27,781 bases of DNA from an uncultured Oscillospiraceae bacterium (GCA_959596515.1 CAUFXR010000027.1:1-27781); one strand, 5' to 3'; positions 8,463 through 15,775 are shown, counted from the first letter of the stretch. Program-made: numbers and translations. The notes: generated from the letters alone by a model not told the origin.

Positions 8463-8660
8463 TCAGGCGGTTTTAGTTGTAGGGCGTGCGAGGACTTCGA
8501 TGGCGGGCATTCCATTCTGCTCCGGCAGCTGGAATGCATAGTGGATGATAATTGGGTTTCCTGCTGTTCGGGAATACTTTTTCGGCTTCTCGTATACCTC
8601 AATCCTGCGAATAAATACCCGCAGCAGTTCGGGTGTCAGCTTGGGCATCTCAATATACCA
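8463..8660 (-). pseudogene. Large serine recombinase, C-terminal stub (DUF4368-like)
   Basis: The 66-codon frame reads YIEMPKLTPELLRVFIRRIE, then VYEKPKKYSRTAGNPIIIHY, matching my memory of the end of TndX/TnpX-like large serine recombinases of clostridial elements, where a KYTEIPELTPELL segment precedes the terminal DUF4368 region. The catalytic resolvase domain and zinc-ribbon domain (normally about 450 residues) are missing. The frame is continuous with the preceding small gene (8661-8879) across a single TAG codon at 8661-8663. That suggests a deletion fused or juxtaposed the two. It has no ribosome site of its own and is probably not functional. Identification is from remembered family patterns, not a search. 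Confidence 0.7.
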
Positions 8661-8879
8661 CTAACTTTTTTGACCGTTTATCAGATATTCAAATTTGCTT
8701 TTGGCATATCCCGCACCTGTTCCGACAGGGAAGCAAGCCATAACAGGATATTGCTTTCCGTCAATGGTCAGTACATACCCGAGACCGATATGCTGTTTTT
8801 CTTCCGTTCCTGTTCTCAGCTTGAGAACCTTCTCACGCCTTTTTCGCAGTAATTCAAAATCTATACTTTTATCTTTCAT
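8661..8879 (-). CDS. Small protein of unknown function in the integrative remnant
   Basis: The 72-residue product begins MKDKSIDFELLRKRREKVLK, a basic helix, followed by a compact segment with LTIDGKQYPVMACFPVGTGA. I do not recognise the family. AAAGGA lies five bases before the ATG at 8879; the frame remains open upstream but there it overlaps the ribbon-helix-helix gene without a better start. It lies 31 bases after that gene and is probably co-transcribed. Its stop codon is the TAG that separates it, in frame, from the recombinase stub, so the C-terminus may be altered by the same deletion. Confidence 0.6.
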   Translation of the reverse strand: MKDKSIDFELLRKRREKVLKLRTGTEEKQHIGLGYVLTIDGKQYPVMACFPVGTGAGYAKSKFEYLINGQKS

Positions 8880-8910
8880 AAAAATCCTTTCTGCCTTTTG
8901 GCTGTCAAAA

Positions 8911-9324
8911 TTAAAGCGACTGTGTGTCCTTGCGTTTAAATAAATCGTCGAGTCTGACTTTGCCTCTTGTACGGCGGACATTTCGGATTGCATCTTTTCG
9001 CATATCTTCAATTTCGCTCGGAGTAAAGTCGGTAATTTCCGAAAACATCCGCATGATGAGTTCCATTTCCACAGCATAGCGGAACATACTTTTTGCGATC
9101 TGCAAGGTTTGTGCTTCGCTCATCTCTGCGATAGCCTTTGACAGCTTTTCGCTGATGACCGTATCGTTTTCATCCAGCAGTTTGTCTGCGATCAGGTTAT
9201 CCACCGCAAAGGAAACAAAATCATTGCGGGAACGATAATCATATTTTTTGATGGCTTCATCCATTTTTAGCACTGTTTCTTTGTCTAAATAGAGGCTGAT
9301 TCTCTGTTTGTCTTCCGATTCCAT
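8911..9324 (-). CDS. Ribbon-helix-helix (CopG/Arc-like) DNA-binding protein
   Basis: The 137-residue product starts with a ribbon-helix-helix signature: RISLYLDKETVLKMDEAIKK followed by YDYRSRNDFVSFAVDNLI. The first strand would contact DNA as a dimer. The remainder, about residues 50-137, is helical and ends in a basic stretch (RNVRRTRGKVRLDDLFKRK). Proteins of this kind in conjugative elements serve as relaxosome accessory factors or as autoregulators; the sequence does not decide between them. AAAGGAG precedes the start at 9324. A palindrome at 9341-9362, immediately upstream, is a natural candidate for its operator. Confidence 0.8.
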   Translation of the reverse strand: MESEDKQRISLYLDKETVLKMDEAIKKYDYRSRNDFVSFAVDNLIADKLLDENDTVISEKLSKAIAEMSEAQTLQIAKSMFRYAVEMELIMRMFSEITDFTPSEIEDMRKDAIRNVRRTRGKVRLDDLFKRKDTQSL

Positions 9325-9340
9325 ATTTTCTCCTTTCCCA

Positions 9341-9362
9341 GCGTTACACCAAACGGTAACGC
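9341..9362. promoter_or_regulatory. Candidate operator upstream of the ribbon-helix-helix gene
   Basis: GCGTTAC (9341-9347) and GTAACGC (9356-9362) form a perfect seven-base inverted repeat with an eight-base centre, 17 bases upstream of the start of the ribbon-helix-helix gene. Two-fold symmetric sites of this size suit dimeric DNA-binding proteins. Alternatively it forms a small hairpin in the leader RNA. Confidence 0.45.
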
Positions 9363-9373
9363 CGTATTTTATT

Positions 9374-9403
9374 GCCCGAAATGCCTTTGTTTCGGGCTTT
9401 TTT
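9374..9403 (+). terminator. Terminator-like hairpin reading on the plus strand
   Basis: GCCCGAAA (9374-9381) / TTTCGGGC (9390-9397) with TTTTTT after it on the plus strand. All nearby genes point the other way, so it would block opposing transcription, or its strand may reflect an ancestral arrangement. Confidence 0.55.
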
Positions 9404-9840
9404 CATTTCAGCAACCTTGTTTGTGACGCCAAAGTTCAAAACAGGTGCACCCTGCAACCCCGAATCGCAGCAACGATGCAAATCTCTGAAAACGCCGTAA
9501 CCACGCCGTTCTTCGGTCGGCATTGCCGTCCGATGTGAACCGCAGCGGCTCCTTTAGGTGCCGTTGCTTTCTCCTGCAATGAAATCGATCCTGAAAATTC
9601 ACTGCTGCAATCCCTATGCTCTGCCGACTAATTCCATGCGGTTTTTGCCGATAGTATATCCTCGCCCTGTTCGGTTCACAAACCGCCCACAGCGGCTTTT
9701 TGTGCGCTCGGTCGGGTGTATAGTGGTCTTGTCCTTTTACTCGCCAAAAATCGCGCGACAGGGGGGCAAAAATTCAACTGTGACGATAGTGACGATATTT
9801 TGGAGAGCAGGGACTATGACGATACTGCCACCCCGATAAA
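9404..9840. other. Non-coding interval of the integrative remnant, possible transfer origin
   Basis: No gene with a credible start is visible. Noteworthy items: three copies of TGACGATA at 9781, 9790 and 9817, with related bases in the end of the ATPase gene; a small hairpin CCGC / GCGG at 9683-9695 followed by CTTTTTG; and TATATCCTCGCCC near 9655, which loosely recalls the ATCCTGxCCC nick region of RP4-type transfer origins. An origin of transfer or replication is possible but unproven. Confidence 0.3.
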
Positions 9841-10887
9841 TCAAGCTGTGGCAAGGGTTTGCGGACTTTGTGACGGTTCTTTTCCGCACACCGTTTCAAT
9901 CGTCATATCGTCATTGCCGTCATAGACAATCAGCAGCTCCCTGCGCTTTCCTGTCCGGCTGCATGTGAATTCGATGCCCATAGTTTTCAGTTCTTTTTCA
10001 TAACGGTTTAGTTTTCGGGTGAGGACATTTCCGTTGATCCCGCCGCCCAGTTTTTCGGACAGCTCACTTGCTGTTCCGCAGAATTCTTTTTCTGCTGTCA
10101 GATAGTTCATCAGCAGAGGGAAGAATACTTCGCTCTTTAACGAATTGACAATCGGCGTATCGCTGGAAATAAATATCCATTCGTTTGTTTCTTCGTCCCT
10201 GCGGATATTCAGAATTTGTTCCTCTACATCCCTTCCTTTGATATACAGCTTGGCGTCCTTGTCCCCAACATTCTCACGCTTGAGAACATAGCTGCCGTCC
10301 GCCGCACCGAGCAAACCGGTGGAGCCTGTCACCATATTGTGCGGATCGCTGTCAAACTGTTTCCGCAAATGCTGTACCACCACAATGGCAATGCGGTATT
10401 TATCTGCAAGTGCTTTTAACAATCCAATGTCCTTGTAGTCAGTCGCATACAGATTGGATTCTCCACTGTTCTCACGCACCTTTTGCAGAGTGTCGATGAT
10501 GACGAGATTCGTGTCGGGATGTTCGGTGATAAATTCCTCGATCTGCTCACACAGTCCGTCCGATAAAGATTTTGACAGTGTTGCGAAGTGGAGATTTTTC
10601 GGCGCGTCCTCCGTCAGATCCATCAGCCGCTGCTGGATACGGTTGAGGCTGTCCTCTAAGCACAGCGACAGCACCGTTCCTTTTTCTGTCTGCAAATTCC
10701 AGAATGGCTTCCCCTGCGCTACCCGCAGAGAGAGCAGAAGCAGCAGCCACGATTTTCCGGTTTTAGCTGCTCCGGCTAAGATATGAAGTCCCTGCGGCAG
10801 CAACCCATCTACCACAAACCGAATCTGAGGCAGACGCATATCCAGCAGGGTTTGTCCATCTACTGTTTTGATTTTTTCTTTTTTCAT
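9841..10887 (-). CDS. RepA-like AAA_25 family ATPase
   Basis: A RecA-fold P-loop ATPase of the type found in plasmid and integrative-element replication modules (RSF1010 RepA-like helicases). In the 348-residue product the Walker A loop is GAAKTGKS (39-46), a second acidic patch CLEDS lies near 78, Walker B is LVIIDT (D132), and a sensor-like VVVQHLRK follows. The C-terminal 100 residues look like a winged-helix region (AEKEFCGTASELSEKLGG). I chose the ATG at 10887 because GGAAAGGA precedes it; an ATG 26 codons upstream lacks such a site. It is the first gene after the promoter at 11181-11210 and the large leader hairpin. Exact substrate and whether it still functions are unknown. Confidence 0.85.
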   Translation of the reverse strand: MKKEKIKTVDGQTLLDMRLPQIRFVVDGLLPQGLHILAGAAKTGKSWLLLLLSLRVAQGKPFWNLQTEKGTVLSLCLEDSLNRIQQRLMDLTEDAPKNLHFATLSKSLSDGLCEQIEEFITEHPDTNLVIIDTLQKVRENSGESNLYATDYKDIGLLKALADKYRIAIVVVQHLRKQFDSDPHNMVTGSTGLLGAADGSYVLKRENVGDKDAKLYIKGRDVEEQILNIRRDEETNEWIFISSDTPIVNSLKSEVFFPLLMNYLTAEKEFCGTASELSEKLGGGINGNVLTRKLNRYEKELKTMGIEFTCSRTGKRRELLIVYDGNDDMTIETVCGKEPSQSPQTLATA

Positions 10888-10976
10888 GCTCTTTTCCTTT
10901 CCTGAGTTTTGGTTTTTATTTGACTCCGGTTGCAGAACAATCATATGCGCATCAGCCACTTTCAAAGTTTTTTGGT

Positions 10977-11061
10977 CAAAACAAAAAGCCGTTACATACG
11001 CAAACGAATACAGCGGGAGGAGTCCCTCTCGCTTGGCATTCGCCTATGTATGTAACGGCTT
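10977..11061 (-). promoter_or_regulatory. Large leader hairpin with T-tract (attenuator or terminator)
   Basis: Arms AAGCCGTTACATAC (10986-10999) and GTATGTAACGGCTT (11048-11061) are a perfect 14-base inverted repeat. Inside are further complementary pieces (ACGAAT-like / ATTCG and AGCGGGAGG / CCTCTCGCT). On the minus strand the structure is directly followed by TTTTTGTTTTG (10977-10987). It lies in the 5' leader between the promoter at 11181-11210 and the ATPase start, so most transcripts should stop here unless the hairpin is prevented. A short RNA of about 190 bases would result. A cruciform origin is an alternative. Confidence 0.7.
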
Positions 11062-11180
11062 CAGCAAAACTAAACCGTGGGTGCAGACCGGAAAACGACT
11101 GCGAAAAATCAATAAAAATAAATATGTGTTTTGGCGGTTATTCAATTGTGCGGATTCAGACAACATCTATATTTAAATAA

Positions 11181-11210
11181 AGTATACCACAAAGAACAAA
11201 TGTTTGTCAA
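11181..11210 (-). promoter_or_regulatory. Strong sigma-A promoter of the integrative remnant
   Basis: On the minus strand TTGACA (11205-11210) and TATACT (11181-11186) with an 18-base spacer. Transcription would start near 11174 and run through the hairpin at 10977-11061 towards the ATPase gene, giving an unusually long leader of nearly 290 bases. Confidence 0.75.
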
Positions 11211-11257
11211 GACCTTTACATATTTCTTTTCTAATATGGGCAAACTATTTGGTTTAA

Positions 11258-11297
11258 CATAAAAAAGCTGACTGCGTGTTTACACTCGGTCAGCTTT
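11258..11297 (-). terminator. Terminator of the sensory operon
   Basis: AAAGCTGAC (11264-11272) and GTCAGCTTT (11289-11297) form a nine-base stem; on the minus strand it ends GCTTTTTTATG. It lies about 95 bases past the response-regulator stop. The plus strand also has GTTTTATT after the stem, so it may be bidirectional. Confidence 0.8.
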
Positions 11298-11392
11298 GTT
11301 TTATTGTATTCTGCATAAGCAAAATCCCTAATAAACCTACCGTTTCTTTTTTAGTAGTATAGCTTACGGCATATTTTGTAGGAAGTTCTGTG

Positions 11393-12016
11393 TCAATACT
11401 TCGGCAGAATCAACCGTTTTTCAACCACCTCAGCCACTAGCTGCAAAGTATTCTGGTAACCCGTTTTCTGCAAGATATTCTTGATGTGGTACTTGACTGT
11501 ATTCGGTGTAATACCAAGATACTCCGCGATCTCCTCGTATTTTCTGCCCTGTACAAGCTCCCGGATAATATCAAACTCCCGACGGGTAAACTCGGCGCTG
11601 TTGCTGTACCCGATTCGGATCGTCGGTGTGTCCTCGGGGTAAACAAATTCGCCGTTCATTACCCGATCACAGACCTCCATCAGGGCATTGCGGCCATATT
11701 CCTTATACCAAAAACCATTACATCCACATGCTTTTGCCTTTTGAATAAAGGAATGTTCTGGCATGGATGTCATGATGATGATTTTGATTTTGGGATTGTA
11801 CTGCTTGATTTTTGCCGCAGCTTTCAGGCCTGATTCTTCGTCAGCCGTACAGACATCCATCAGGATCAAATCGACACACCCGCGCAGACAGGCAATTTCT
11901 GCATTCGCTGCGTTTTCTATGGAGGCGTACAGAATATATTTTTCTGATTTGGCGATCTGGCTTTCAATGGCATCCCGGGTAATCCTGGAATCTTCTACTA
12001 TTAAAACCTGTATCAT
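11393..12016 (-). CDS. Response regulator, NarL/LuxR family
   Basis: Cytoplasmic transcription factor activated by phosphorylation. The 207-residue product has a receiver domain (1-120) with acidic pocket ED (8-9), phospho-acceptor D54 (LILMDV), conserved T83 and K105 (FWYKEYG). The C-terminal LuxR-type helix-turn-helix (about 142-200) reads FTRREFDIIRELVQGRKYEE then LGITPNTVKYHIKNILQKTG. All key residues are present, so it should be functional. It overlaps the kinase gene by four bases (ATGA) and has GGAGG upstream. Context suggests it is phosphorylated by the adjacent kinase, and that it controls its own operon and the divergent cluster through the motifs at 14748-14774 and 14794-14844 (inference). 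Confidence 0.94.
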   Translation of the reverse strand: MIQVLIVEDSRITRDAIESQIAKSEKYILYASIENAANAEIACLRGCVDLILMDVCTADEESGLKAAAKIKQYNPKIKIIIMTSMPEHSFIQKAKACGCNGFWYKEYGRNALMEVCDRVMNGEFVYPEDTPTIRIGYSNSAEFTRREFDIIRELVQGRKYEEIAEYLGITPNTVKYHIKNILQKTGYQNTLQLVAEVVEKRLILPKY

Positions 12017-13038
12017 TTCCGTCCTCCTTTCCGGGCTTCGTCTAAATCAAGTGGAATATTTACAATAAGCGATACGCTGTTGCCGCAGAGAACTTTTAGA
12101 GAGGCTCCTTCTTGTTCTAATCGTTGCCGCAATGCACTAAGGCCATTGCCTTCCGTAATTTTCGAAACAGTAACACCGCCGTTGTCGGATATCTCAATAT
12201 GATAACTTTTCTCATCTTGCTCGATTTTTACCGTCAATTCCGTAGCGTCCGCATGGCGTACTGCATTGGTGAGCGCCTCACGGATAGCGGTATACAAAAG
12301 CTGCAATGCTTTGCGGCTTTCCGGCTGTTTTCCAAGAAAGGTAACCTTACATCCGATCAGCTCTGCCACTTGCATCAGTTCGGACTGCAGAGAAGAATCG
12401 GGAACCGTCCACACCATAGGAATATTGGAAAAATCACGAATGGTGCTGTTCCAGCTTTCCCGCAGCGTGTCGGCATTCTCAGCCAGACTATCTCCTGTGA
12501 TGGCCTTGATAGTAGCCAGCAGGCAGTGCCCCAGTTCATCATGGATGTGCATTTTTGCAGAAAGGATCTCTTTATTCAAATTGACTTCCACGATACTGTC
12601 CAGCAAGGCTTTCTGACGCTTTTGCATCTCGCGGAGCCGAATGGTGTTTTCGTACAGTTCTTCGCTGAGTCGGTAGAGTTCGGTGATTTCCGCCGCCTCA
12701 ATCTGAATGGTATTGGAATCAAGAAACTTCAATTCAAAACGCCAGACCGAGCTGTCGGAGAAGCGGAAGAACAACTGTTGGTGGATGCTTTCTTTGTCCG
12801 GATCTTTCGGTAACCAGGATTGGGTTAGCTTTTCCGCCTTGCCATTACTGGCAAAGTTTGCAAGTTCCTCCCATGTCACCTTTGCGTTCAGAATCGTGTG
12901 TCCGGTCAGCTCCAGCATCAACTTGTTCATCTTTTCATTTGCGAGAATAACCCGCCCGTCCAGTGCAGAAAAACAGATGCCGCCGGGATAAGAGTCAATT
13001 GCCTTTTTGATCATTTTAGCTGACGTATTCTTTTTCAT
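12013..13038 (-). CDS. Soluble sensor histidine kinase (HisKA_3-like)
   Basis: The 341-residue product has no membrane segment. Residues about 10-120 look like a PAS-type sensor (YPGGICFSALDGRVILAN). A coiled region at 120-150 leads to the phosphorylation box MHIHDELGH with H166 as likely phospho-acceptor. The ATPase domain has the N box REALTNAVRHADA (N258), the G1 box ISDNGG (285-288) and GNGLSALRQRL. This is the pattern of kinases that pair with NarL-type regulators. It overlaps the response regulator gene and the upstream membrane protein gene by four bases each, so the three are one tightly coupled unit. Lacking its own membrane anchor, it probably receives its signal from the membrane protein or the cytoplasm. 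Confidence 0.93.
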   Translation of the reverse strand: MKKNTSAKMIKKAIDSYPGGICFSALDGRVILANEKMNKLMLELTGHTILNAKVTWEELANFASNGKAEKLTQSWLPKDPDKESIHQQLFFRFSDSSVWRFELKFLDSNTIQIEAAEITELYRLSEELYENTIRLREMQKRQKALLDSIVEVNLNKEILSAKMHIHDELGHCLLATIKAITGDSLAENADTLRESWNSTIRDFSNIPMVWTVPDSSLQSELMQVAELIGCKVTFLGKQPESRKALQLLYTAIREALTNAVRHADATELTVKIEQDEKSYHIEISDNGGVTVSKITEGNGLSALRQRLEQEGASLKVLCGNSVSLIVNIPLDLDEARKGGRK

Positions 13039-14675
13039 GACTGCACCACCTCTCCTTCTTTCAAAAGTAGAAGCCGATAGCCTGCCGGAATTTTTTCTAC
13101 CTGAAGACGATATCCGTCTTCTAAAGAATGAGGGACAAACTCGTGATCTGTATCGGTAATCTCAAAACAGGCCACGCCGTCGATTTGGATTGCCACAGAG
13201 GTCAGATTAAAATTTGTCGCTTCCAGAATATCCTCCAGAGTTCTCATAATGAGAAGAATAAATTCCGGCTCCAAATCCGATGCGGGGCAAAAATCCAGGC
13301 TTGTTCGGATGCCGATATTCTTCATACATTTGGCCATGTCCTGTAAGCTGATGGCTAAATCACTTATCGGAATCATCTGTTGTTCCTGATAAGTGAGCTG
13401 CAAGTTGCAGAATCGTTTGATGTAGGTGCCAATGAGACAGACACGGTTCCAGTCTTCCGTCGAAAGGGATTCTTTCAACAGAATCTTTTCCATCAAAGCA
13501 ATCTGCCCGCCCACCTCCGAGGATAGGCTGTCATAAATATCGTTGCGTGCCTGAACGCTTGCTTCACTGGACTGGATACGGATTTCTTGCGCCAGCAGAT
13601 CCTGCTTTTCTTCCAATTCCGCATTCAGGAATTTAAGCTCCCGTAACACCCCGTTAATCTGCGAGAGATTCGTTTGCCAGATCATATATCCGCCCGGAAT
13701 CCGGTGCAGGTGCATGGTAATATCTTCCGTAGACGAAAATTGCTGCTCCCGCTTTAGGGTTTCCAGCATAACAGGCGTAATTTCCGCCGCGTTTTCCGAT
13801 ACTGCAATCAGCTCACCGGTCGGTGAAAGAATCTGCATCGCCACTGTAGAACGCCGGAATACTTCACTGTACTGCGTGTTGACGGGAATCAGCCCGGTCA
13901 AAATATAGAGCTGCCAGCAAAGCACAAGAATAAAAATCAGCCCTGCTGAATATTCCACAAGCTCAAACCGAACCACGTAGGCCGTCGCAGCATACGGGAT
14001 ACTGAACAGAAAGAGTAAAATCGGCTCATAAAAGGGAATCATCTTTCGATAAAGCGGATCGGACTTTGTTGTACCATTTCGCTGATAGATCACATATACC
14101 TGATGCCCAATCATCCACAATCCCCAAAGATAGATGAGATAGGTACCGATGTATGGGTGAAAATACAAATTCGGCTGGGGTTCCTCCGGCACAATATAAT
14201 ATAGAAAATGATGTAAATCGTTAGTCAGTGCCATCACACTCAAAAAACAAGCCGGTATCAGAAGCAGATACCATTTTTTATCAATTCGGTAATCCTCAGC
14301 CTTGCCGAGATAGAATGCACCGTAAAGCCCGAATAGTGGTATGAAGACAGCCGCTATATTGATAAAGTATCCTGTAAAACGCATCCATGGAATATTTACA
14401 TAAAGGAAGGCGTCTTGGACAAAGCGAACCGTTAAATACAGGATGTTGATGGCATTTTGCAGCGTCAGTTGGATGCGCATGGTCTTTTGTGTGATTTTCA
14501 TACTGATGGTATACTGCCAGCCGAAAAGCAGCAGCATATAGACCACCCAGACAAGGTATGGACGCAGAAAATCTTCCGGCCAATACTGCATACTGAACTG
14601 CCGGTATGCGGAGACTGCAAACAACAGCACCGCTGCCGCAAAAAGGCGAACAACGGATTTTTTTCGCTCATCCAT
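13035..14675 (-). CDS. Membrane sensor with degenerate histidine-kinase domain
   Basis: The 546-residue product has about seven or eight hydrophobic helices in residues 1-270 (for example LVWVVYMLLLFGW, AAVFIPLFGLYGAFYLG, SAGLIFILVLCWQLYILTGL), like 7TM sensor modules. A PAS-like segment follows (STVAMQILSPTGELIAVSEN), then a coiled coil and a kinase-like end. The H box reads ARNDIYDSLSSEVGGQ: where the neighbouring kinase has HD, this has YD (about Y381). The ATPase region is also worn: RTLEDILEATNFN replaces the N box, and EITDTDHEF replaces the DxGxG loop. It is unlikely to bind ATP or phosphorylate, so a pseudokinase that partners the soluble kinase is the best reading. Start 14675 has AAGGAGGGG upstream; an in-frame ATG 28 codons earlier has none. 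Confidence 0.85.
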   Translation of the reverse strand: MDERKKSVVRLFAAAVLLFAVSAYRQFSMQYWPEDFLRPYLVWVVYMLLLFGWQYTISMKITQKTMRIQLTLQNAINILYLTVRFVQDAFLYVNIPWMRFTGYFINIAAVFIPLFGLYGAFYLGKAEDYRIDKKWYLLLIPACFLSVMALTNDLHHFLYYIVPEEPQPNLYFHPYIGTYLIYLWGLWMIGHQVYVIYQRNGTTKSDPLYRKMIPFYEPILLFLFSIPYAATAYVVRFELVEYSAGLIFILVLCWQLYILTGLIPVNTQYSEVFRRSTVAMQILSPTGELIAVSENAAEITPVMLETLKREQQFSSTEDITMHLHRIPGGYMIWQTNLSQINGVLRELKFLNAELEEKQDLLAQEIRIQSSEASVQARNDIYDSLSSEVGGQIALMEKILLKESLSTEDWNRVCLIGTYIKRFCNLQLTYQEQQMIPISDLAISLQDMAKCMKNIGIRTSLDFCPASDLEPEFILLIMRTLEDILEATNFNLTSVAIQIDGVACFEITDTDHEFVPHSLEDGYRLQVEKIPAGYRLLLLKEGEVVQS

Positions 14676-14724
14676 CAGATACCCCTCCTTGTCCAAAGAT
14701 GATTCCTTAGAATAAGACAAGAAT

Positions 14725-14774
14725 ATTATAGCACAGCAGATTAATTTTGCCCTACACAAAAGGGTAGTGTGTAG
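14725..14774 (-). promoter_or_regulatory. Promoter and candidate response-regulator site of the sensory operon
   Basis: On the minus strand TATAAT (14725-14730) is a perfect -10 box, but the -35 position (14748-14753) reads AGGGCA, far from consensus, as expected for an activator-dependent promoter. Overlapping and just upstream of it is the palindrome CTACACA (14752-14758) - N9 - TGTGTAG (14768-14774). On this strand its inner half continues as TTGTGTAGGGCA, the motif shared with the divergent promoter. Confidence 0.6.
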
Positions 14775-14793
14775 AATGTTTTTAAATTATTTT

Positions 14794-14844
14794 CTGAAAA
14801 CCACCTGATTGTGTGGGGCACTTTTTTACTGCTTCAGGTAAAAT
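14794..14844 (+). promoter_or_regulatory. Candidate regulated promoter of the zinc-ribbon cluster
   Basis: TTGTGTGGGGCA (14809-14820) differs at one base from TTGTGTAGGGCA at the divergent promoter. An 18-base spacer leads to TAAAAT (14839-14844), a plausible -10 box, with transcription starting near 14851. No good -35 box is present. Over 27 bases ending at GGGCA the two sites agree at 19 positions. The ribosome site of the first cluster gene follows about 40 bases later. Confidence 0.5.
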
Positions 14845-14902
14845 GAGATAGAAAATAAGTTGGAGCTGCTTTTGGCTCCTGCAAGCGAGAGGAGTAGAGA
14901 TT

Positions 14903-15775
14903 ATGTTCTGTTCAAAGTGCGGGAACCTTTTGCCGGATGACGCGAAATTTTGCAATACGTGTGGTGCGCCTGTAAAGATATCACAAGAAGCTTGGCCGGT
15001 GCCGCAGCAACCGGCAGGCATACCGGATGAAACGGTAAATATCCAGGCGTCGAAATCGGAGCCGCTTATGGAGGCGGAAAATTTCAGTGTTCAAATGAGC
15101 AGCGGTGCTGCGACCCACGGGAAAAAATCAAAAAAGGAGCTTGTGATCGGTCTTTCTGTTGGCATAGCCATACTGCTGATTGCGGCAGCGGCGGTGGTTC
15201 TGGCTGCTTTAGGATTATTCGATCCAGCTCCATCCAGTCCTTTCCCGGTCCTGGAAGTAGGAAAAACACAGATTTATTACGGGGAGGATTTTGATCAGAT
15301 TGAAGAAGCGTTTCCGAACATGGAAAAAAGAGGATTCATTTATTTACTGGAACGATCGGGGGATCAAAGTGTTGGCTGTTTAGTTCGAGCAGACAAAGAA
15401 ACAGGAGAGACTAAGCTGGTTCAATGGATAACCACTATGAATAATACCGGTCTCGCCAATGGAATTTCAATAGGTGATTCTTATGAAAAAATTTCAGCAA
15501 AATATCCTGACGCAATGTGCTCCACGGAAATGAGGCCTAATAATCCAAGCAAATACGATCCGGAAACCGATGCAAGTGTATATTTTACGGTTTATATGGA
15601 CGAAAACGGTAACACCTATTCGTATGCGGAATACGAACAGAAACGTGCCGATAGCATCAGGGAGCAGGGGAATTTTGACCTCGCTAAGTGGTATGCACTT
15701 GACTTTACTGTAGAAAACGGTCAGATTACTCGAATTATTTTTGGCGATCTCGTAGCGTTACAACAGGGACATTAA
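14903..15775 (+). CDS. Zinc-ribbon membrane protein with surface domain
   Basis: The 290-residue product starts with a zinc ribbon, MFCSKCGNLLPDDAKFCNTC (Cys 3, 6, 17, 20). A flexible linker (21-73), basic KKSKK and one membrane helix (about 80-106, LVIGLSVGIAILLIAAAAVV) follow. The remaining 180 residues would lie outside the cell: a domain of unknown type with FDQIEEAFPNMEKRGFIYLL, ISIGDSYEKISAKYPDA and a final FTVENGQITRIIFG, which resembles small outside-facing alpha/beta domains of SmpA/OmlA-like lipoproteins only in general style. Architecture is like TcaA/YvbJ-type proteins (N-terminal ribbon inside, helix, outside domain). GAGAGGAG precedes the start. It is the first gene of the cluster. 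Function is unknown. Confidence 0.85.
   Translation: MFCSKCGNLLPDDAKFCNTCGAPVKISQEAWPVPQQPAGIPDETVNIQASKSEPLMEAENFSVQMSSGAATHGKKSKKELVIGLSVGIAILLIAAAAVVLAALGLFDPAPSSPFPVLEVGKTQIYYGEDFDQIEEAFPNMEKRGFIYLLERSGDQSVGCLVRADKETGETKLVQWITTMNNTGLANGISIGDSYEKISAKYPDAMCSTEMRPNNPSKYDPETDASVYFTVYMDENGNTYSYAEYEQKRADSIREQGNFDLAKWYALDFTVENGQITRIIFGDLVALQQGH

Larger units (their letters stand above)
8367..11210 (-). mobile_element. Truncated integrative/mobilisable element
   Basis: This minus-strand block combines a RepA-like AAA_25 ATPase, a ribbon-helix-helix protein, a small unknown protein and the C-terminal fragment of a DUF4368-type large serine recombinase, headed by a strong promoter at 11181-11210. 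Such sets are familiar from clostridial conjugative and mobilisable elements. No relaxase, coupling protein, excisionase or complete integrase remains, so the block looks immobile. The right and left limits are inferred from the last recognisable signals; I could not find convincing attachment-site repeats. Confidence 0.7.

Noticed and set aside
11044..11166. 40-codon leader peptide in the ATPase leader (minus strand)
   Set aside because: Its stop falls beside the hairpin arm, which is suggestive, but no ribosome site precedes the ATG and the peptide shows no run of regulatory codons.
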